This document shows, piece after piece, positions 5,012 to 5,012 of a stretch of 5,012 nucleotides of DNA. Under the pieces are notes generated by a model that saw nothing but the letters and a program-made list of their open reading frames with translations, searched no databases and was not told the origin of the DNA. The position numbers and the translations under genes were made by a program. Numbering within the stretch: position 1 is the first letter of the stretch; each line of letters starts with the position of its first letter. Source of the DNA: an uncultured Acidobacteriota bacterium (GTDB lineage: Bacteria > Acidobacteriota > Terriglobia > UBA7540); NCBI GenBank assembly GCA_937900045.1, contig CALCEB010000169.1, forward strand, positions 1-5,012, in the 5' to 3' direction.

Positions 5012-5012
5012 T

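Noticed and set aside
1..5012. The whole window as a transposon with 50-bp terminal inverted repeats
   Set aside because: There is no transposase or recombinase gene, the left arm is receptor coding sequence, and the interior holds truncated housekeeping-type envelope genes.

Overview
The window looks like Acidobacteriota DNA, probably a Terriglobia- or Solibacter-like soil lineage. This is inferred from gene content and not from a marker gene. Four things point that way: a large Oar-like TonB-dependent receptor (TBDR), a GloVer-repeat/choice-of-anchor (ASH) secreted protein, a right-handed beta-helix enzyme-like protein, and a hicBA module set among short GC-rich intergenic repeats. Overall GC appears moderate. 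The window contains no rRNA, tRNA, CRISPR array or recognisable transposase.

Layout, left to right. (1) 2..1486 (+) is the C-terminal 494 residues of an outer-membrane TBDR, open at the left edge and ending in the usual C-terminal aromatic residue. (2) 1678..3015 (+) is an intact 445-residue cytoplasmic protein of unknown function, with a TPR-like N-terminal third and a compact helical C-terminal domain; it has a strong Shine-Dalgarno sequence. (3) 3016..3312 is non-coding, with two perfect hairpins and copies of short repeats. (4) 3313..3726 (-) is a HicB-HicA toxin-antitoxin module in antitoxin-first order. hicB is intact, but hicA carries a reading-frame break just before its catalytic His. 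(5) 3727..3902 is intergenic and carries a second set of the same short repeats. (6) 3903..about 4370 (-) is the C-terminal end of a GloVer/ASH protein. (7) About 4373..4961 (+) is an internal piece of a beta-helix protein. (8) 4962..5011 is an exact inverted copy of bases 1..50.

The genes do not form one pathway. The receptor, the GloVer/ASH protein and the beta-helix protein all belong to secreted or envelope families common in polymer-degrading soil Acidobacteriota, but they lie in different orientations and are mostly fragments. The strongest signals are structural. Two truncated genes meet head to head, with neither start, at a GC palindrome near 4366..4375. The right end is a 50-bp fold-back of the left end that interrupts the beta-helix gene. 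Both could be assembly or amplification chimeras, and they should be excluded before any biology is built on them. I did not find convincing evidence of a new multi-gene system. The least explained real gene is the 445-residue protein.
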